Shown piece after piece: positions 20,095-28,735 of a stretch of 64,000 nt of DNA. Position 1 is the stretch's first letter, and every line of letters begins with the position of its first letter. The position numbers and the translations under genes are program-made. Source of the DNA: CAVQAH01 sp963784195 (GTDB lineage: Bacteria > Acidobacteriota > Vicinamibacteria > Vicinamibacterales > 2-12-FULL-66-21); the NCBI GenBank assembly GCA_963784195.1, contig CAWARA010000027.1, forward strand, positions 1-64,000. The letters run 5' to 3'. The notes under the pieces were generated by a model. It searched no databases and was not told the DNA's origin. It saw only the letters and a list, made by a program, of their open reading frames with translations.

Positions 20095-21018
20095 ATGACC
20101 GCGCAGCGCACCCTCCGTCGAGCCGTCTCCTGCACCGGAATCGGTCTTCATTCTGGCAACAAGGTCAATCTGTCCTTGAAGCCGGCACCGTCGGACTACG
20201 GCATCAGATTTCAGCGCTCGGACTTGGGCGGCCTGGAGATTCCCGCAACCGTCACGCATCTGGGGGACATTTCGTACCAGACGGGCTTGACGCGCGAAAC
20301 GGTGTCGGTCGAGACGGTCGAGCACCTGCTGGCTGCGCTGACTGCCCTGAGCATCGACAACGTCATCGTCGAGCTGAATCATCCGGAAGTGCCGATCATG
20401 GACGGCAGCGCCGCGCCGTTCGTCTACCTGATTCTGAACGAAGCGGGTGTGAAGCGGCTGCCGACGCCACGGCGATATCTGAAGGTCCTGCGCCCGATCT
20501 CGCTGACACAGGGAGACAAGCGCATCGCCTTGTACCCGTCGGACCATTTCAAGGTCACTTACAGCATCAGCTTCGATCATCCGCTCCTCAGGCACCAGTC
20601 GCGGACGATGAGGATTACTGAGGAGAGCTTCGTCGAGGACATCGCGCCGGCGCGGACCTTCGGGTTCCTGAAAGAAGTCGAGATGCTGCGTCAGCGCGGG
20701 CTCGCGCTCGGCGGCTCGCTCGACAACGCGATCGTCCTGGGTGAAACGGGCGTCCTCAACAACGCCCTCCGTTTCGAGGACGAGTTCGTCCGTCACAAGA
20801 TTCTCGACGTGATTGGCGACCTGTCGCTCGTCGGCCACCCGGTCATCGGCCATCTCGTCGCGCATCGCGGCGGCCACGCGCTTCACACGGCGTTTGCAGC
20901 GAAGATTCTCGAAGAGGCCGATGCCTGGCGTCTCGTGGAGTCGACGGAGCCTGGCGTGGTGATGCCGGGTATGCCTGCTGCCGTCGGCGCCAAAGCCACG
21001 GCGCGCCTGGCGAACTGA
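20095..21018 (+). CDS. lpxC: UDP-3-O-acyl-N-acetylglucosamine deacetylase
   Basis: Committed zinc-dependent step of lipid A synthesis, 307 aa, cytoplasmic. Diagnostic motifs are SCTGIGLHSG at the start, VETVEHLLAALTAL with a zinc-ligand His, the HPEVPIMDGSAAPFV block, ARTFGF, and the C-terminal zinc/active-site set KILDVIGDLSL and GHLVAHRGGHALH. Length and motif order match typical single-domain LpxC. This shows that the organism builds an LPS outer membrane. It is preceded by an AT-richer spacer with paired palindromes and followed by a GC-rich palindrome. Confidence 0.96.
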   Translation: MTAQRTLRRAVSCTGIGLHSGNKVNLSLKPAPSDYGIRFQRSDLGGLEIPATVTHLGDISYQTGLTRETVSVETVEHLLAALTALSIDNVIVELNHPEVPIMDGSAAPFVYLILNEAGVKRLPTPRRYLKVLRPISLTQGDKRIALYPSDHFKVTYSISFDHPLLRHQSRTMRITEESFVEDIAPARTFGFLKEVEMLRQRGLALGGSLDNAIVLGETGVLNNALRFEDEFVRHKILDVIGDLSLVGHPVIGHLVAHRGGHALHTAFAAKILEEADAWRLVESTEPGVVMPGMPAAVGAKATARLAN

Positions 21019-21021
21019 TGC

Positions 21022-21060
21022 GGCGCGGCTGAACCAGCAGCGCGCGGCTTCAGCCGCGCC
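21022..21060. terminator. GC-rich palindrome between lpxC and the convergent radical SAM gene
   Basis: GGCGCGGCTGA (21022-21032) pairs with TCAGCCGCGCC (21050-21060), and an inner copy GCGCGGCTTCAGCCGCGC overlaps. It belongs to the same palindrome family as 12354 and 58709. Its position between convergent genes fits bidirectional termination, although no T-tract is present. Confidence 0.5.
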
Positions 21061-21062
21061 GA

Positions 21063-22424
21063 TCAAATCACCAGCAGCGTTTTGACCGTGGTCTGCGATC
21101 CGCAGGCCTCGAACCAGTCGATCCCTTCACAGACCAGATCGAGTTTCAGCGCGTAACGGCCCGGTTTGTCCGGCGCCGTGAGCTTGACCGGCAGCTCCGT
21201 CGTCGCACCGGGCTGGACGGCTGAGGGCAGCCACGCCCGCTCGTAGTCCCGGTTGATGACGTTGCGGTCCTTGTCACAGAGCTGCGCGCCCAGGCGGACC
21301 AGGCGCCGTCCGTAGCTGGCTTGTGCGGGAAACGGGCGGGACGAGAGATTCTGGACGGTGGCGCGGAACTCGACCGGTTTCCCCGCGCGCGCCAGGAGCG
21401 GCAGCGTTGCGCGAAGTCCCTTCAGCTCGATCTTTGCGCGCGGCGTGGCGCCAGGGATCGCGTTCCCGAGCCCGTTGTCGTCCCAGATCTCGTGTTTGAT
21501 CACCGCATGATCGCTGCTCCCCGGCGCGAATCTTCGCGAGTACATGTCCTCCGGGTGGTCGGTGATCTCCCAGGACAGACGATCGACACCGATTTCGGTC
21601 GCCATCGCCCGGGCCTTCTGCATCTCCTCTTCGCTGTCGTTGTGCATGAACAGGATGTACCGCCAGTTGATGAACGGCACATCACGGCCCGCCTTGCGTT
21701 TCTCTTCGGCTGCCGTCGTGAGGTTGCGGATGGCGATGTTGAAGTCGCCGCGCTTCCTGTAGATCGCGTACGACTCGGCCGTGGCTCCGTCGATTGAGAA
21801 AGTGACCTCGTCGATGCCGGAGTGAACGAGGCGGCGCACCTGATCGTCCTTGAACGTCAGCCCGTTGGTGCTCGTGTAGAGGTAGATGTGCGGAAACTTC
21901 GTCTTGATGTACTCGCACATCTCGAGCGCGCGCTTGTGCAGGAACGTCTCGCCGTAGTTGAAGAAGTCGATGCGGACGAGCGACGGGCCCGCTTCGTCGA
22001 CGACGCGGCGGAAGATGTCGAAGTCGAGCATGCCCGCGTGCCGCGTGCGGGTAATGCCGGTCTCCGGCGCGCAGCAGGCCTGGGCGCAGGAGATGTTGCA
22101 GGCGGCGGTGCACTCGATGTACAGCCGCGAGGGCAGCGGCCCGACATCGAGCGGCCGCTGCGGCGGCTGCTCGTGCTTCTTGAGCGGCAGCTTCAGCGGG
22201 CAGTCGCCGCAGAACTTTGAGCCGCCGGCGTTCAGATCGCTGCGGAGGCCGGACGCCCGCTCGCCGGTCCAGACGGCCGACACGCTCTCGGTCTTCACGT
22301 CGCCCAGCACGCGCTTGCCGTACGGATCGGCACACCCGCACACCAGGCGGCCGTCGCAGAGCAGGACCATCGTGCTCCACGGCCACGAACACGCGAAACG
22401 GGTGGCGAGGTAGTTGAGTGACAC
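21063..22424 (-). CDS. Radical SAM protein with N-terminal Cys-rich (SPASM-like) segment and C-terminal Ig-like domain
   Basis: A 453-aa protein. Residues about 10-75 hold Cys residues in CDGRLVCGCADPYG and FCGDCPLKLPLK, resembling an auxiliary iron-sulfur (SPASM) domain but placed N-terminally. The radical SAM part begins with ECTAACNISCAQACCAPE. The spacing there is CxxxCxxxCC, not the canonical CxxxCxxC, so cluster ligation is unclear. IDFFNYGETFLHKRALEM and YTSTNGLTF are usual SAM-domain strands, followed by VTFSIDGATAESY. The last roughly 120 residues are beta-rich (VEFRATVQNLSS, KPGRYALKLDLV), like carbohydrate-related Ig-like tails. The substrate is unknown. It is an isolated gene, convergent with lpxC. 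Confidence 0.8.
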   Translation of the reverse strand: MSLNYLATRFACSWPWSTMVLLCDGRLVCGCADPYGKRVLGDVKTESVSAVWTGERASGLRSDLNAGGSKFCGDCPLKLPLKKHEQPPQRPLDVGPLPSRLYIECTAACNISCAQACCAPETGITRTRHAGMLDFDIFRRVVDEAGPSLVRIDFFNYGETFLHKRALEMCEYIKTKFPHIYLYTSTNGLTFKDDQVRRLVHSGIDEVTFSIDGATAESYAIYRKRGDFNIAIRNLTTAAEEKRKAGRDVPFINWRYILFMHNDSEEEMQKARAMATEIGVDRLSWEITDHPEDMYSRRFAPGSSDHAVIKHEIWDDNGLGNAIPGATPRAKIELKGLRATLPLLARAGKPVEFRATVQNLSSRPFPAQASYGRRLVRLGAQLCDKDRNVINRDYERAWLPSAVQPGATTELPVKLTAPDKPGRYALKLDLVCEGIDWFEACGSQTTVKTLLVI

Positions 22425-22432
22425 GTTATTCT

Positions 22433-22486
22433 CCGTAGTCCGTGGTCTGTCGGTCCGTGGTCCGTGGTCGTGCCGTGGTCCGTGGT
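22433..22486. repeat. Heptamer tandem array, unit CCGTGGT
   Basis: About seven 7-bp units with small slips (CCGTAGT, CCGTGGT, CTGTCGGT, CCGTGGT x2, CGTG, CCGTGGT x2) in the spacer between the radical SAM gene and the STAS cluster. The reverse-complement unit (ACGGACC) makes up the array at 37194. Confidence 0.8.
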
Positions 22487-22530
22487 CGGCGAGACGCTGA
22501 ACGCGCGAGCTACGGACTACGGCACGGTTG

Positions 22531-22797
22531 CTACCGTTTCGGCAGTTTCTTCACGTACGCGCCGAGACGTTCGTTCTCGTAGGACACGAAGTTGAGAAAG
22601 AGGCTCTCGGACAGGTATTGCTTCCGTTCGTCGTCGGACATCTGGTCGATCAACGTCTGGATCTCGCGCACGGTGTCTTCGAAGGTACGCTCCAGCTCGC
22701 GCCTGGCGGTCAGCTCCCGGTAGAGCGTTTCGAGCACCGTGAGCAGGTCGCCGTCCATCGTGACCTTCGTGCCGGTCGTCAGCTTGATCGTGCGCAT
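22531..22797 (-). CDS. Conserved small hypothetical protein in the STAS/ECF cluster
   Basis: An 88-aa, charged, mainly helical protein starting MRTIKLTTGTKV, with no membrane segment. I do not recognise the family. It lies 5 bp downstream of the STAS gene and in the same direction as STAS and the ECF sigma gene, so it is probably part of their operon and may act in the same signalling path. The heptad pattern in ELTARRELERTFEDTVREIQ suggests a helical hairpin or coiled coil. The start is chosen at the ATG giving the short spacing. Confidence 0.6.
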   Translation of the reverse strand: MRTIKLTTGTKVTMDGDLLTVLETLYRELTARRELERTFEDTVREIQTLIDQMSDDERKQYLSESLFLNFVSYENERLGAYVKKLPKR

Positions 22798-22802
22798 GCG
22801 GC

Positions 22803-23144
22803 TCAGGCTCCGAAGCTTTTGACGGCGGCGGGCTCGTCGGGGTGTACCTCGATGAAATTTTGAGCCCCGGTCATCGTCAGCATGGTCTCGACGCGCTTCT
22901 GGACGCCGGCAAGCTTGAGGGCGCCACCGGCGGCGTTGGCCTGCCGGTAGAGGTCCATGAGGCAGCCGATCGTCGCGCTGTCGACATAGCCGACCGATGC
23001 GAGGTTCACAATCACCCGCCGCTCGCCCGAGGCGATGAGCTGCGTCACCGCCGACGAGAACTCGGACAGCAGCGGATACATCAGGCGAGACTCGCCGACG
23101 CGCACGACTGCAATCCCGTTGGCGTGTTCGGTAGTCAGGTTCAT
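22803..23144 (-). CDS. STAS domain anti-anti-sigma factor-like protein
   Basis: A 113-aa single STAS domain of the SpoIIAA/RsbV type. The central VNLASVGYVDSATIGCLMDL block contains the phospho-acceptor Ser position (VDSATIG). Proteins of this class bind an anti-sigma kinase or act as phosphorylation switches. The ATG overlaps the stop of the ECF sigma gene (ATGA), indicating translational coupling. No RsbW-type kinase is in the window, so the partner is unknown. Confidence 0.85.
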   Translation of the reverse strand: MNLTTEHANGIAVVRVGESRLMYPLLSEFSSAVTQLIASGERRVIVNLASVGYVDSATIGCLMDLYRQANAAGGALKLAGVQKRVETMLTMTGAQNFIEVHPDEPAAVKSFGA

Positions 23145-23794
23145 TCAGAGACTCCGGAACGCCGGCCACGGCCGCGCGCGGAGCTTCCGCGTCGACGGCG
23201 AACGGCCGGCTGTTTGTCCTGCAGGCGCTTGATCTGGTGCGCCAGCTCGATGCGCCCGCGGTTGATGCGCGATTTGACGGTTCCTTCGGGCAACCCCAGA
23301 TGGTCCGCGATTTCCTGGTACGAGAGCTCCTGCAGATCTCTCAGCACGACCGCCGTGCGCAGCGTCACCGGCAGCGCCTGCAGCGCCTGGCGCAGCATGC
23401 CACGCAGGTCGCGGTGCTCGGCGGCGTGATACGGGCCGCGATCCGACGACGCCGGCTGCAGATCGCCAGTATCCACGTCGCGGGCGATCAACTGCCGCTC
23501 CTTGCGCACGCTGCGATAGTGATCGATGCACAGGTTACGGCTGATGCTGATGATCCACGTCTGAAAGTTCGCGCGGCGGTCGAACGTGTTCAGTGCCTTG
23601 AAGATCTTCAGGAAGATGTCCTGGGTCAGGTCTTCGGCTTCGTCGTGCTTGCCGACGAACTTGTACGCGACGTTGAAAACCTTGCGCCAGTTCTGCCGGA
23701 CGATGGTCTCCCATGCCTGCTGATCGCCGCTCAGACACTGCTCGATGAGGCTGTCGGGCGTCGTCGGCTGGGCCGCCGCGGAATCAACGGACAT
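23141..23794 (-). CDS. ECF-type RNA polymerase sigma factor
   Basis: A 217-aa sigma factor of the extracytoplasmic function group. Region 2 runs from LIEQCLSGDQQAWETIVRQ through EAEDLTQDIFLKIFKALNTF to FQTWIISISRNLCIDHYR. Region 4 runs from LRQALQALPVTLRTAVVLRD to YQEIADHLGLPEGTVKSRINRGR. The tail is Arg/Gly-rich and longer than usual. It is followed in the same operon by a STAS protein rather than a zinc-finger anti-sigma gene, an unusual pairing for an ECF factor. Confidence 0.92.
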   Translation of the reverse strand: MSVDSAAAQPTTPDSLIEQCLSGDQQAWETIVRQNWRKVFNVAYKFVGKHDEAEDLTQDIFLKIFKALNTFDRRANFQTWIISISRNLCIDHYRSVRKERQLIARDVDTGDLQPASSDRGPYHAAEHRDLRGMLRQALQALPVTLRTAVVLRDLQELSYQEIADHLGLPEGTVKSRINRGRIELAHQIKRLQDKQPAVRRRRGSSARGRGRRSGVSE

Positions 23795-23891
23795 GCGTCA
23801 TCAGTGTCGGCACAGAGGGCAGGGATCCAAGTGACGATCATAACAGAGGGCCGGAACGCGCTTCAACTTGGTCGAATGAGTCTGCTTCTTT

Positions 23892-23919
23892 CGGAGTTGG
23901 AGGTTGGGAGTTGGGAGTT
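23892..23919. repeat. Heptamer tandem array, unit GGGAGTT
   Basis: Four 7-bp units (CGGAGTT, GGAGGTT, GGGAGTT, GGGAGTT) just before lysA. The run GGGAGTTGGGAG may also present purine-rich sequence near the ribosome binding site. Confidence 0.75.
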
Positions 23920-23940
23920 ATAGAATCCCTCCATCGAATC

Positions 23941-25236
23941 GTGACCGGTTTCTACCGCCAGAATGGCGCGCTTGCCTGCGACGGCGTCTCCTTATCCACC
24001 ATCGCCCAGGCAGAGGGCACTCCGCTTTACGTCTACAGCGCGTCGGTGATCGCCGATCGCTATCGGGCGATTGACGAGGCATTCGCGTCGCATCCGCACG
24101 AGCTGCACTATGCGCTGAAGGCGAACTCCACGCTGGCCATCGCCCGGCTGCTGCGCAGCCTCGGCGCCGGCGCGGACGCGAACTCCGGCGGTGAAATCGA
24201 CGTCGCGCTGCGCGCCGGATTCATTCCGCCGCAGATCGTCTTCACCGGCGTCGGCAAGACCAGGACGGAGCTCGAGCAGGCGATCGATCTCGGCGTGAAG
24301 ACCATCAACGCCGAGTCGGCGGGGGAGCTGGAGCGGATCGCCGCCATCGCCTGCGCGCGGCGCACGCGCGCGCGCGTCGCATTGCGCATCAATCCTGATA
24401 TCGACGCGCGCAGCCATCCGCATATTTCGACCGGGCTGAAGACGAACAAGTTCGGCATCGCGATCGACGCGGTGCGCGCGGTCGCCAGGCAGTTTGCTGC
24501 CCGTGATGGCCTCGAGATCGTCGGCCTCCACAGCCACGTCGGTTCACAGATCACGAACCTCGAGCCGCTGCGCAAGGCGGCAGAGGCGCTGGTGGGTCTC
24601 GCCCGCGAGTTGCGAGACGATGGCGTGACCATCGAGCACCTCGATCTTGGCGGAGGCCTGGGGATCTCGTACGACGGCAGTGCGGTTCCGAGCGCAAAGG
24701 ACTACGCGGCAGCACTGCTGCCGCCCGTTCGCGAATCGGGTCTGTCCATCATCCTCGAGCCCGGCCGGAACATCGTGGCGCCTGCTGGCGTGCTCCTCGC
24801 CAGGGTCGTGGACATCAAGGAACAGGCCGGGCGCATCTTCGTCGTGCTCGACGCCGGGATGACCGAGCTCATTCGCCCGATGCTCTACAGCGCCTTCCAT
24901 CGCATCGAGCCGGTAGTGTCTCGACGCGGCGACGAGATCGTCTGCGACATCGTGGGCCCGCTCTGCGAGAGCAGCGACACGCTGGGCAAGGATCGCCGCA
25001 TCGCGCGCCCCGAGGTCGACGATCTGTTCGCCGTGCTCGATGCGGGCGCCTACGGTTCGGTCATGGCGTCGAACTACAACCGCCGGCCGATGCCTGCGGA
25101 GGTCCTGGTCGACAACGGCCGTGCCACGCTGATACGCCGCCGTCAGACAGTCGACGATCTCGTGGCGTTGGAGAGCATGAGAAGTGCAGAGCATCTGCAG
25201 TCTGCACCTGCACTCATGACATGTCCGGCCACCTAA
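23941..25236 (+). CDS. lysA: Diaminopimelate decarboxylase
   Basis: PLP enzyme converting meso-diaminopimelate to L-lysine, about 431 aa from GTG at 23941. That start gives VTGFYRQNGALACDGVSL, matching the family N-terminus; an upstream TTG at 23911 would begin inside the heptamer array. The PLP Lys is in HYALKANSTLAI. Other marks are GAGADANSGGEIDVALRAG, ARSHPHISTGLKTNKFG, GLHSHVGSQI, the LGGGLGISYDG phosphate loop, EPGRN and the active-site Cys block DIVGPLCESSDTLG. The last roughly 20 residues overlap the start of tmk. Confidence 0.95.
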   Translation: MTGFYRQNGALACDGVSLSTIAQAEGTPLYVYSASVIADRYRAIDEAFASHPHELHYALKANSTLAIARLLRSLGAGADANSGGEIDVALRAGFIPPQIVFTGVGKTRTELEQAIDLGVKTINAESAGELERIAAIACARRTRARVALRINPDIDARSHPHISTGLKTNKFGIAIDAVRAVARQFAARDGLEIVGLHSHVGSQITNLEPLRKAAEALVGLARELRDDGVTIEHLDLGGGLGISYDGSAVPSAKDYAAALLPPVRESGLSIILEPGRNIVAPAGVLLARVVDIKEQAGRIFVVLDAGMTELIRPMLYSAFHRIEPVVSRRGDEIVCDIVGPLCESSDTLGKDRRIARPEVDDLFAVLDAGAYGSVMASNYNRRPMPAEVLVDNGRATLIRRRQTVDDLVALESMRSAEHLQSAPALMTCPAT

Positions 25237-25814
25237 TCGCCTTCGAGGGTCTCGATCAGAGCGGCAAGCAGACGCAGGCCGAGGCCCTTCACGATCATCT
25301 CTCCGGCGCGGGCCGGCAGGTTCGTCTGCTGTCCTTTCCTGACTACGCGACGCCGATGGGCTCCGAGATCTTCCGGGCATTGCATGGCGAGCGGGAATAC
25401 GCGCCGGACGTGATGCAGCTGCTTTACGTCACCAACCGCTACGAGAAGCGCGCGCAGATCGAAGAGTGGCTGCGCGAAGGGGCGTTCATCCTCTGCGATC
25501 GATACCTGGCGTCGAGCATCGCCTATGGTGAAGCGCAGGGACTCGACCCGGTCTGGCTGACCGAGATCCAGCGCTTCCTGCCCCCTCCGGCGTTGACGGT
25601 GCTGCTCGACATCGCCCCGGAGACCGCCGTTCGCAGAAAGGCCGCCAACAGGGATCGCTACGAGCGCGATCTCGCACTGTTGTCGAGGGTACGTGCGAGC
25701 TACCGGCGTCAGGCAGAGGCCGGGGGCTGGCTTCTTCTCGACGGCGATCGGCAGAAGGATGCTGTCGCGAAGGACGTCACGCAGGGAATCGCGTCACGAC
25801 TCGGGCTGCAGTAA
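25221..25814 (+). CDS. tmk: Thymidylate kinase
   Basis: Phosphorylates dTMP to dTDP, 197 aa. The P-loop is FEGLDQSGKQTQAEAL, the DR motif is LCDRYLASSIAYGEAQGLD, and the lid region ANRDRYERD has basic residues. The start overlaps the end of lysA by 16 bp. The P-loop reads GLDQSGKQT rather than the bacterial GxDGxGKST/TT; the DQSGKQT form is known in some Tmk homologs. The 3' end overlaps the convergent comF-like gene by 38 bp. Confidence 0.9.
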   Translation: MSGHLIAFEGLDQSGKQTQAEALHDHLSGAGRQVRLLSFPDYATPMGSEIFRALHGEREYAPDVMQLLYVTNRYEKRAQIEEWLREGAFILCDRYLASSIAYGEAQGLDPVWLTEIQRFLPPPALTVLLDIAPETAVRRKAANRDRYERDLALLSRVRASYRRQAEAGGWLLLDGDRQKDAVAKDVTQGIASRLGLQ

Positions 25815-26532
25815 GCGCTCGTACCTCTCGCGCGCCCGCCTCTCGCAGTAGACGAGCGCACGCCTCCAGCGTCGCCCCCGTTGTGCTCACATCGTCCACC
25901 AGCACGATCCGCAGGCCTGCCACCTGCGCCCTGCGCGCGAGCGCGAATGCGTCGCGCACATTCGCGTGGCGCCGTGCGGCGGGCAGATCCGTCTGCGACA
26001 CCGTCGCGCGAACGCGGCGGAGCAGATTGCTCGTCGGCAGCCGCAAACCGCGGGCGATGCCTTCCGCCTGGTTGAATCCGCGGGTGCGCAGGCGGCTTCG
26101 ATGCAACGGGACCGGCACGACGAGGTCGACCCCGATCAGGACCTGCGCGCACTCATGACGAAGCAGCTCGCCCAGCGGCCTTGCAAGCGATTGACGCTTG
26201 TCGTACTTCAGCGCGTGAATGATGGATCTGAGCGTGCCCTCGTAGCTCCCGATTGCGCGGCTCTGAGAGATCGCCGTTGGAAGGCGGCGGCAGCGTGCAC
26301 ACGTGGCCGACTGAAGGCTGATGACACGCCACGACGGGAGTGGATCTCCGCAGTGGCGGCAAAGGGGCGGCGTGAACGGGCGTACCTGCGCCCAGCAAGA
26401 CGCGCAAACCGGACTGCGGGTGGGCTGGTCGAGCGGCGCATCGCAGGCGGCGCAGGGCGGCGCCAGGAGCACCGCGATCAGCCCGTTCGCCAGGGTCCGC
26501 AGCGATGCGACCGCGGACATCAACCCGCACAT
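25777..26532 (-). CDS. comF: ComF family amidophosphoribosyltransferase-like protein
   Basis: Family associated with DNA uptake and with PRPP-dependent chemistry, about 251 aa. The N-terminus has the double zinc-finger PPCAACDAPLD..CASCWAQ and PLCRHCGDPL with CARCRR. The phosphoribosyltransferase part has LVVPVPLHRSRLRTRGFNQAE and the PRPP loop IVLVDDVSTTGATLEAC. ATG at 26520 (MSAVASLRTLANG) is an equally good start. It is convergent with tmk. Together with dprA at 31 kb it suggests competence genes are kept. Confidence 0.9.
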   Translation of the reverse strand: MCGLMSAVASLRTLANGLIAVLLAPPCAACDAPLDQPTRSPVCASCWAQVRPFTPPLCRHCGDPLPSWRVISLQSATCARCRRLPTAISQSRAIGSYEGTLRSIIHALKYDKRQSLARPLGELLRHECAQVLIGVDLVVPVPLHRSRLRTRGFNQAEGIARGLRLPTSNLLRRVRATVSQTDLPAARRHANVRDAFALARRAQVAGLRIVLVDDVSTTGATLEACARLLREAGAREVRALTAARVVTRFPA

Positions 26533-26556
26533 CCGGGCTGATCGCCGTTCCGTACT

Positions 26557-26958
26557 TCAGGCTTGCAACGGTTCGTCGCTGATTTCGATCCGCTCGGCGT
26601 CGCCCCACAACCGTTCGAGCGAATAGAACTCGCGCGTCTGCGGCGAGAACACATGGACGATGAAGGTGAAGAAGTCCATGAGGATCCACTCGGCGCGGTC
26701 GTATCCCTCGATGTGTGAAGGTCTGACCTTTGCGGCACGCATGGCGTCTTCGATCGCGTCGGCAATGGCTTTGACCTGTCGCGGGTTCTGACCGGAGCAC
26801 AGGACGAAGTGATCGGTGAAGGCGGGCGTGCTTCGCAGGTCGAGAACCACGACGTCCGAAGCTTTCTTGTCCAGCGCGGCTCGAACCGCGCGTGCCACAT
26901 CGGCCGCCAGCCGCCGTCGTCCTGCCGTCGCCGTCTTTTTCCGTTCAGTCTTGGCCAT
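26557..26958 (-). CDS. rsfS: Ribosome silencing factor RsfS
   Basis: A 133-aa protein of the RsfS/YbeB/Iojap family that binds ribosomal protein L14 and blocks subunit joining in starvation. Characteristic segments are KKASDVVVLDLRST, FTDHFVLCSGQNPRQVKAIADAI, EGYDRAEWILMDFFTFIVHVF and REFYSLERLWGDAE. The basic N-terminal 20 residues are an extension. It overlaps the end of nadD by 14 bp, the common nadD-rsfS arrangement. Confidence 0.94.
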   Translation of the reverse strand: MAKTERKKTATAGRRRLAADVARAVRAALDKKASDVVVLDLRSTPAFTDHFVLCSGQNPRQVKAIADAIEDAMRAAKVRPSHIEGYDRAEWILMDFFTFIVHVFSPQTREFYSLERLWGDAERIEISDEPLQA

Positions 26959-27647
26959 GCAAGTGATCTGCCGTAGGAATCAGGGGTGTTGATCTGCTTT
27001 CGGAATACAAATGGTGTTGCGCAATATGCGTCTCGACCGCGGCCGGCACGAGGCCTCGTACGGATTCCATCGCGGCGAAGCGGCGACGGAGATCCGTAGA
27101 CGAGACATCCGGCGTACGCGCATCGAGCAGAAAAATCGCAGGATTCTCCCAGTCTCCGTCATCGCGTCGCGCCGGCTGCATACGCCTTGCCAGTGCCGGA
27201 AGCTTCGCGGCGAGCTCGCTGACCGGGTATCCGGGACGCGAGACGACGACGAAGTGCGCCATGTCCAGAACGTGCGGGTAGCGGCTCCACGTCGCAATGT
27301 CCGCAAACGCATCTGCACCCGTGATGAAAAAAATCTGCGATGGGCGCAGCCCCGTCGGCGTGTAGTCGCGCCAGCGTATCGGCCGTATACGTCGGACCGG
27401 GGGCGCTCAGTTCCATGTCCCACGCTTCGAGCCCGTCGACGCCGTTGACGGCCAACGCAGCCATGGCGAACCGGTGGTACGCGGAGGCAACCGGCTGAAC
27501 GGGCCGGTGAGGCGGGATGTGCGATGTCATCAGGATCACGCGGTCCAGCGCCAGCGCCTGACGAACCGCCAGAGCGGTGTCCACATGTCCGGCGTGAACC
27601 GGGTCGAAGGTTCCGCCCAGGATGCCGAGCCGTGCGGCAGAGGTCAT
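26945..27647 (-). CDS. nadD: Nicotinate-nucleotide adenylyltransferase, one frameshift
   Basis: NAD synthesis enzyme forming deamido-NAD from nicotinate mononucleotide and ATP, about 233 aa after repair. The N-terminal nucleotidyltransferase motif is LGILGGTFDPVHAGHVDTAL and the IPPHRPV block follows. The frame breaks near 27352 in a run of four G; with three G the sequence continues DGLRPSQIFFITGADAFADIATWSRYP, the expected second half. It ends with the SSTDLRRRFA block, in place of the ISSTxIR motif. The start overlaps obgE by 4 bp (ATGA). The gene is essential in most bacteria, so the lesion is probably artefactual. Confidence 0.92.
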
Positions 27648-28711
27648 TCAGCGAATCGATCGAGAGGCGCGGCGCTGGTAGCACGCTCGCGTGCCGCTGC
27701 GACTTCGCGCCAGACGGCTTCGAGGAGCCGGTCGAGGCCTTCACCGGTCGCCGCCGACACAGGGTAGAGCGGAACCCCCGCTGACTGCAAATGACGCTGC
27801 AGCGAGGCAAGGCGTTCAGGCTCGTCGAGCGCATCGATCTTGTTGGCCGCAGCGATCATCGGTTTGTCGATGAGACGCTCTCCCGATGCGTCACGTCCCG
27901 GGAACAGCGCCAGCTCGCGGGAAATGATCTCGAAGTCGCTCACGGGCTCGCGGCCGGTGGAGGACGACACGTCGATGACGTGCACGAGCACCTTCGTTCG
28001 CTCGAGATGGCTCAGGAAGCGATGCCCCAGGCCGTGTCCCGTGTGCGCGCCTTCGATCAACCCGGGGACGTCCGCTACGACGAACGTGCGATCGCCGGAA
28101 AGCCCGACGACACCCAGATTGGGTGTCAGCGTCGTGAACGGATAGTCGGCGATCTTCGGCCTGGCCGCAGAGATCCGCGAAATCAGCGTCGACTTGCCGG
28201 CGTTCGGAAAGCCGACGAGTCCGACGTCAGCCAGCAGCTTCAGATGGAAACGGAGGTCTTTTTCTTCCCCGGGAAGTCCCGGCTGCGCCCGCCTGGGTGC
28301 GCGGTTCGTCGACGTCGCAAACTGCGCGTTGCCCTGACCGCCGAGTCCGCCCTTGGCGAGCAGCACGCGCTGATCCACTTCGGTCAGATCGGCGATCTGG
28401 TTGAGGTCGTCCCCATCGCGCTGATACACGACGGTGCCCACAGGCACCTGCAACACGATGTCGTGGCCGGTGCGCCCAGTTCGATTCGAACCTTCGCCGT
28501 GCGCACCGCGACCGGCTTCGAAGAGTTTCTGGAAACGGTAATTGAGGAGAGTGTTGAGGTTGGCGTCGGCGACGACGTAGACGGAGCCGCCGGGCCCGCC
28601 GTCGCCGCCATTCGGCCCACCACGTGGCACGAACTTCTCGCGCCGGAAGCTCACGGCGCCACGGCCGCCGTGCCCGGCGGCAACGTGGATGTCTACCTCG
28701 TCGACAAACAT
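27644..28711 (-). CDS. obgE: Obg family GTPase
   Basis: Ribosome-associated GTPase for large-subunit maturation and stress control, 355 aa. The Gly-rich Obg fold is at the start (VDIHVAAGHGGRGAVSFRREK, GGPNGGDGGPGGSVYV). G-domain motifs are GFPNAGKSTLIS (G1), YPFTTLTPNLGVV (G2), DVPGLIEGAHTGHGLG (G3), NKID (G4) and SAATGEG (G5). No C-terminal OCT domain is seen. It follows rpmA with a 24-bp gap, giving the conserved order rplU-rpmA-obgE-nadD-rsfS. Confidence 0.96.
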   Translation of the reverse strand: MFVDEVDIHVAAGHGGRGAVSFRREKFVPRGGPNGGDGGPGGSVYVVADANLNTLLNYRFQKLFEAGRGAHGEGSNRTGRTGHDIVLQVPVGTVVYQRDGDDLNQIADLTEVDQRVLLAKGGLGGQGNAQFATSTNRAPRRAQPGLPGEEKDLRFHLKLLADVGLVGFPNAGKSTLISRISAARPKIADYPFTTLTPNLGVVGLSGDRTFVVADVPGLIEGAHTGHGLGHRFLSHLERTKVLVHVIDVSSSTGREPVSDFEIISRELALFPGRDASGERLIDKPMIAAANKIDALDEPERLASLQRHLQSAGVPLYPVSAATGEGLDRLLEAVWREVAAARERATSAAPLDRFAE

Positions 28712-28735
28712 GAAGAGCGCGCGTCCGCGCGCCGC

